A stretch of 64,000 bases of DNA from Saprospiraceae bacterium. GTDB taxonomy: Bacteria; Bacteroidota; Bacteroidia; Chitinophagales; Saprospiraceae. Each line of letters begins with the position of its first letter. The stretch's first letter is position 1. The position numbers were made by a program, and so were the translations under genes. Of this stretch, positions 61,916-64,000 are shown piece by piece. The notes below the pieces were generated by a model. That model was not told where the DNA came from and searched no databases. It saw nothing but the letters and a program-made list of their open reading frames with translations. The DNA lies in contig JAIYAP010000081.1 in the NCBI GenBank assembly GCA_027488935.1, positions 1 to 64,000 of the forward strand, given 5' to 3'.

Positions 61916-63157
61916 TTAACGCTTCACTTTGACAATTTTCTGAATCACTTGTGCTTTATCGGCGTTCAAATGCAGGAAATAAATACCGGAAGGCAGTTCT
62001 GACAAATCGAGTGGGTACTGAATACTCGGTTGCAGGTTTTGATAATCGGCTACCACGGCACCGTTTTCATTGTATAATACGCCGGTGATGTTGTTTACAC
62101 TGTTTGGGGTAAAATAAATGAACGCCGTTGATTTAACCGGATTGGGGCCAAATTCGTATTCAATACCGGTTTCCGGGGTGTGGCTTGCGCTTACACCATT
62201 ATACACCGTGGTTGTTTCATTGATGGTATTGTGGCCGCTGTTCGGACCGCCCATGTTACCCGCCTGCACAACGCCATAAAAAGTACCGAACATGGTGAAT
62301 GGGAATACCGGATCCAAATTGCCATCAATCGTGACAAAATAAGCGTAAATACCATTCGGATATTCGGGTGTAATGCAAAAACGGCCATTGCGTTCGTCTA
62401 AGTCGCCCGCGCCTTGCACATACACGTGATCCTGAATGTAGCAACCAATTGGAAATTGTGCACTTACAGCCGGACCCGCCGCGCTTGCTGTGGAGCCGTC
62501 CGGGAGCGTGGTGCGGGTGGTGATATTGCGAATTTGGTAAGACGATTGCATGCGTTTAATACCGCCCGTTCCATCGGCGTTGGCAAACCCGTAAGCGCCA
62601 TAAATGGGAAATCCATCAAAGGCATAACCGATAATAGGCGCATGCTGGGTGCTGTCGGTATCATCGTACACACAGCGCGGGTTTACATGGTGGTGGTATT
62701 CGCCGCCTGGGGCAGGGTGACCGAGGCAATCATCAAAACTCGAACCTTCCCAATATAATGCATTGCGTTTCCAAATGCCCTGGTTGTTGTAACTCATGCC
62801 ATCGTCGGCATTAAATACGCTGACACCATTGCTCCAAACGCCCGTGTGGCCAAGTCCGATATTCGTAAGGGTACCCGCGTTTTTTACGGGGTTTCGAGTG
62901 ATTTTATAGACAAAATTCTTGTTGACTGGAATATTCGGATTGCCAGCCCAAGGGCCAATGTCATAACCCGGAATGCAGCTGCAACTTACATATACATTAT
63001 TGGTAGAATACTGTACGATTTGAACGTTGGAAGGCAGGTTGTTGTAACCCGTTTCGGTACCAGGGTTGCGTACCCAGGAAGTAACCGCAGGGCCTTGAGC
63101 GGTGATGGCACAGCAATTGGCGCCTAAAAACAATAAAAGCAGGTTGATATATTTCAT
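61916..63157 (-). CDS. YHYH-domain protein with T9SS type A sorting domain
   Basis: The 413-residue protein has a signal peptide ending AITAQ. The YHYH domain (about 90-310) shows GEYHHHVNPRC, IIGYAFDGFPIYG and ENGIYAYF-like strands such as NGIYAYFVTIDG. The last 75 residues are a T9SS C-terminal domain (FGPNPVKSTAFIYF, LSELPSGIYFLHL), so the protein is secreted or surface-bound. YHYH domains are probably metal-binding from their histidines; pairing with MbnP points to copper. A GATCTTTG box (minus, 63284-63291) is one base from consensus. Confidence 0.88.
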   Translation of the reverse strand: MKYINLLLLFLGANCCAITAQGPAVTSWVRNPGTETGYNNLPSNVQIVQYSTNNVYVSCSCIPGYDIGPWAGNPNIPVNKNFVYKITRNPVKNAGTLTNIGLGHTGVWSNGVSVFNADDGMSYNNQGIWKRNALYWEGSSFDDCLGHPAPGGEYHHHVNPRCVYDDTDSTQHAPIIGYAFDGFPIYGAYGFANADGTGGIKRMQSSYQIRNITTRTTLPDGSTASAAGPAVSAQFPIGCYIQDHVYVQGAGDLDERNGRFCITPEYPNGIYAYFVTIDGNLDPVFPFTMFGTFYGVVQAGNMGGPNSGHNTINETTTVYNGVSASHTPETGIEYEFGPNPVKSTAFIYFTPNSVNNITGVLYNENGAVVADYQNLQPSIQYPLDLSELPSGIYFLHLNADKAQVIQKIVKVKR

Positions 63158-63330
63158 AAGGATACCGATGATGAATTGAGCACGAAATAATTTGACTGTC
63201 GTAAGATGCCCCTTTTACCTCAAACTTGCGCTGGATCAGCACCTTTTTTTAAATTCAGTCTTTTATATTACGCATTCGCATAGCCAAAGATCTACTTCAG
63301 CAAGCCTTCAAAATTGAAAATAGCGGCATA

Positions 63331-63404
63331 CCGGTCAAAAACAGGCTGTCCCCTACCATTTCCCGAAAACATCCGGCGAGGCCCCTACCCCCGCCCCATC
63401 TTTG
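63331..63404 (+). promoter_or_regulatory. Activator-type promoter of small RNA 1: two 21-bp repeats, 24-bp gap, CATCTTTG
   Basis: Repeat units are 63331-63351 (begins CCGGTCAAAAACAGGC) and 63352-63372 (begins CCTACCATTTCCCGAAAA), directly abutting. A 24-bp gap leads to CATCTTTG (63397-63404). The last part, CGCCCCATCTTTGTATCATC and two more bases, is identical to the promoter at 30487 on the minus strand. Confidence 0.65.
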
Positions 63405-63410
63405 TATCAT

Positions 63411-63644
63411 CAAGCAAGCAAAAAACAAACAAACAGATCGGGGACAACAGGATTGAGTAGCATGGATTTTGAGATTACCCCCCACCCCCGATCGCCTTAA
63501 AGCAGGAAGCAATATTGAGGTCATGGAACATGCCGGATTGCAAAAGTGTATTCCGGTATGTCCTGCCCAATAAACTAAGATACACAAACACTATGGAGGA
63601 GAACTATTTAGGCTGATGCACAAATGTGTGCGTCGGCCTTTTTT
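63411..63644 (+). ncRNA. Candidate small RNA 1 of a tandem pair
   Basis: The predicted transcript of about 234 nt runs from the CATCTTTG promoter to a strong terminator. Stem A pairs GATCGGGG (63436-63443) with CCCCGATC (63486-63493). A conserved block AAGCAATATTGAGGTCATGG (63507-63526) follows. Stem B pairs 63529-63537 with 63552-63560. The terminator stem has 13 bp (63610-63622 with 63627-63639) and ends in six T. The copy at 63783 keeps the same order, with different bases in the stems that still pair. A short ORF inside the conserved block is an alternative reading. Confidence 0.6.
63610..63644 (+). terminator. Intrinsic terminator of small RNA 1
   Basis: A 13-bp stem with two G-T pairs closes a four-base loop and is followed by TTTTTT. 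Confidence 0.85.
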
Positions 63645-63681
63645 ATATTCTGATTCAAATCTTGCATGCTCCTTTTTAGGC

Positions 63682-63776
63682 CCAACCAAAAAACGAAGGA
63701 TTCCTGCCAAAAACAGGCAGATGCCTACCAATTCCCGAAAACGATGGGCGCAGGTTTTGGAACCGTCGCAAATTTG
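63682..63776 (+). promoter_or_regulatory. Activator-type promoter of small RNA 2: three 21-bp repeats, 24-bp gap, CAAATTTG
   Basis: Units are 63682-63702 (begins CCAACCAAAAAACGAAGG), 63703-63723 (begins CCTGCCAAAAACAGGCAG) and 63724-63744 (begins CCTACCAATTCCCGAAAA), with no gaps between them. A 24-bp gap leads to CAAATTTG (63769-63776). A loose consensus over all copies is CCTRCCAAAAMMCGAAAG. Confidence 0.65.
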
Positions 63777-63782
63777 TTCCAC

Positions 63783-63986
63783 CAAATAAAAAACAAACAA
63801 TCAGGTCAAGGCATGCGGTGCACACCGTGCAAAATATCCCGACCTGTTAAAATAAAAAGCAATATTGAAGTCATGGTTCATACCGGATTATAAAAGCATA
63901 ATTCGGTATGCCTTTTTCAAGATAAAGCAATTTTGGAAGGAAAACAACAAAAAAGCTGATGCACAAAAGGGTGTATCGGCTTTTTT
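63783..63986 (+). ncRNA. Candidate small RNA 2 of a tandem pair
   Basis: The predicted transcript is about 204 nt. Stem A pairs CAGGTC (63802-63807) with GACCTG (63841-63846), different from copy 1 in every position but still pairing. An inner hairpin lies near 63815-63829. The conserved block is AAGCAATATTGAAGTCATGG (63857-63876). Stem B pairs 63879-63889 with 63900-63910 (11 bp). The terminator stem (63953-63964 with 63971-63982) has compensatory changes relative to copy 1 and ends in TTTTTT. No ORF longer than about 75 codons with convincing features is present. Confidence 0.6.
63953..63986 (+). terminator. Intrinsic terminator of small RNA 2
   Basis: A 12-bp stem with two G-T pairs, a six-base loop and a run of six T. 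Confidence 0.85.
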
Positions 63987-64000
63987 ATTGCGCATCCTGA

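Noticed and set aside
63297-63800. Two leftward ORFs (63297-63587 and 63591-63800) that share FREmVG-LFL-G-like peptides
   Set aside because: The shared peptide is the translation of the 21-bp DNA repeats; because 21 is a multiple of three, the frame stays open and looks conserved. The same regions are better explained as promoter repeats and structured RNAs.

Overview
This window looks like a chromosomal segment of a Bacteroidota bacterium, plausibly Saprospiria-like, though the exact taxon cannot be fixed from sequence alone. Three things point there. Most promoters have the Bacteroidota -7 box TAnnTTTG, and Shine-Dalgarno sites are almost absent. Two secreted proteins end in type IX secretion (T9SS) type A sorting domains. 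The gene families are also typical: a DUF6089-type barrel, a beta-CASP MBL protein, PhoD, FtsX-type permeases and an MbnP/YHYH pair. I found no tRNA, rRNA body, CRISPR array, insertion sequence or prophage.

Layout. 1-270: leftward tandem promoters and a leader that look like the start of an rRNA operon lying off the left edge. 390-9715: housekeeping genes (ComF, Nfu-type Fe-S carrier, flippase, beta-CASP MBL protein, leucyl aminopeptidase, PdxA, polyphosphate glucokinase-like ROK protein, TatC). 9980-18861: outer-membrane barrel, TPR protein, MurQ, lipoprotein, a 6S-like ncRNA, LpxH-like phosphoesterase, TSUP transporter, amidohydrolase. 19014-28097: FtsX-type permease, pterin dehydratase, DPP III, a T9SS cargo protein, and an ECF sigma factor followed by two small ORFs. 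28242-40933: lipoprotein, UbiA-like protein, HtrA-like protease, SDR protein, a 1533-residue WD40/TPR protein, GpsA, PhoD and small envelope proteins. 41110-50255: MacB-like permease behind a paired-palindrome control region, then a leftward radical SAM / S4 / M14 peptidase cluster and a barrel protein with a long structured leader. 51078-63157: HflX, RecJ, patatin-BamA protein, DUF6544-type protein, a Pif1-like helicase, and a coupled YHYH-MbnP pair.

The most unusual part is the right end (63300-64000). Two diverged tandem units each hold direct repeats with a 21-bp period, a gap of exactly 24 bp, a CAnnTTTG -7 box, and then a roughly 200-nt predicted RNA. Each RNA has stems that covary between the copies and ends in a strong intrinsic terminator. 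The same control module (21-bp repeats, 24-bp gap, CATCTTTG) also sits on the minus strand at 30487-30560, in front of a small envelope protein. Together they suggest an activator-driven regulon linking two sibling small RNAs with an envelope gene. The 21-bp period is what LytTR-type regulators such as AgrA require, but the identity of the regulator is inference.
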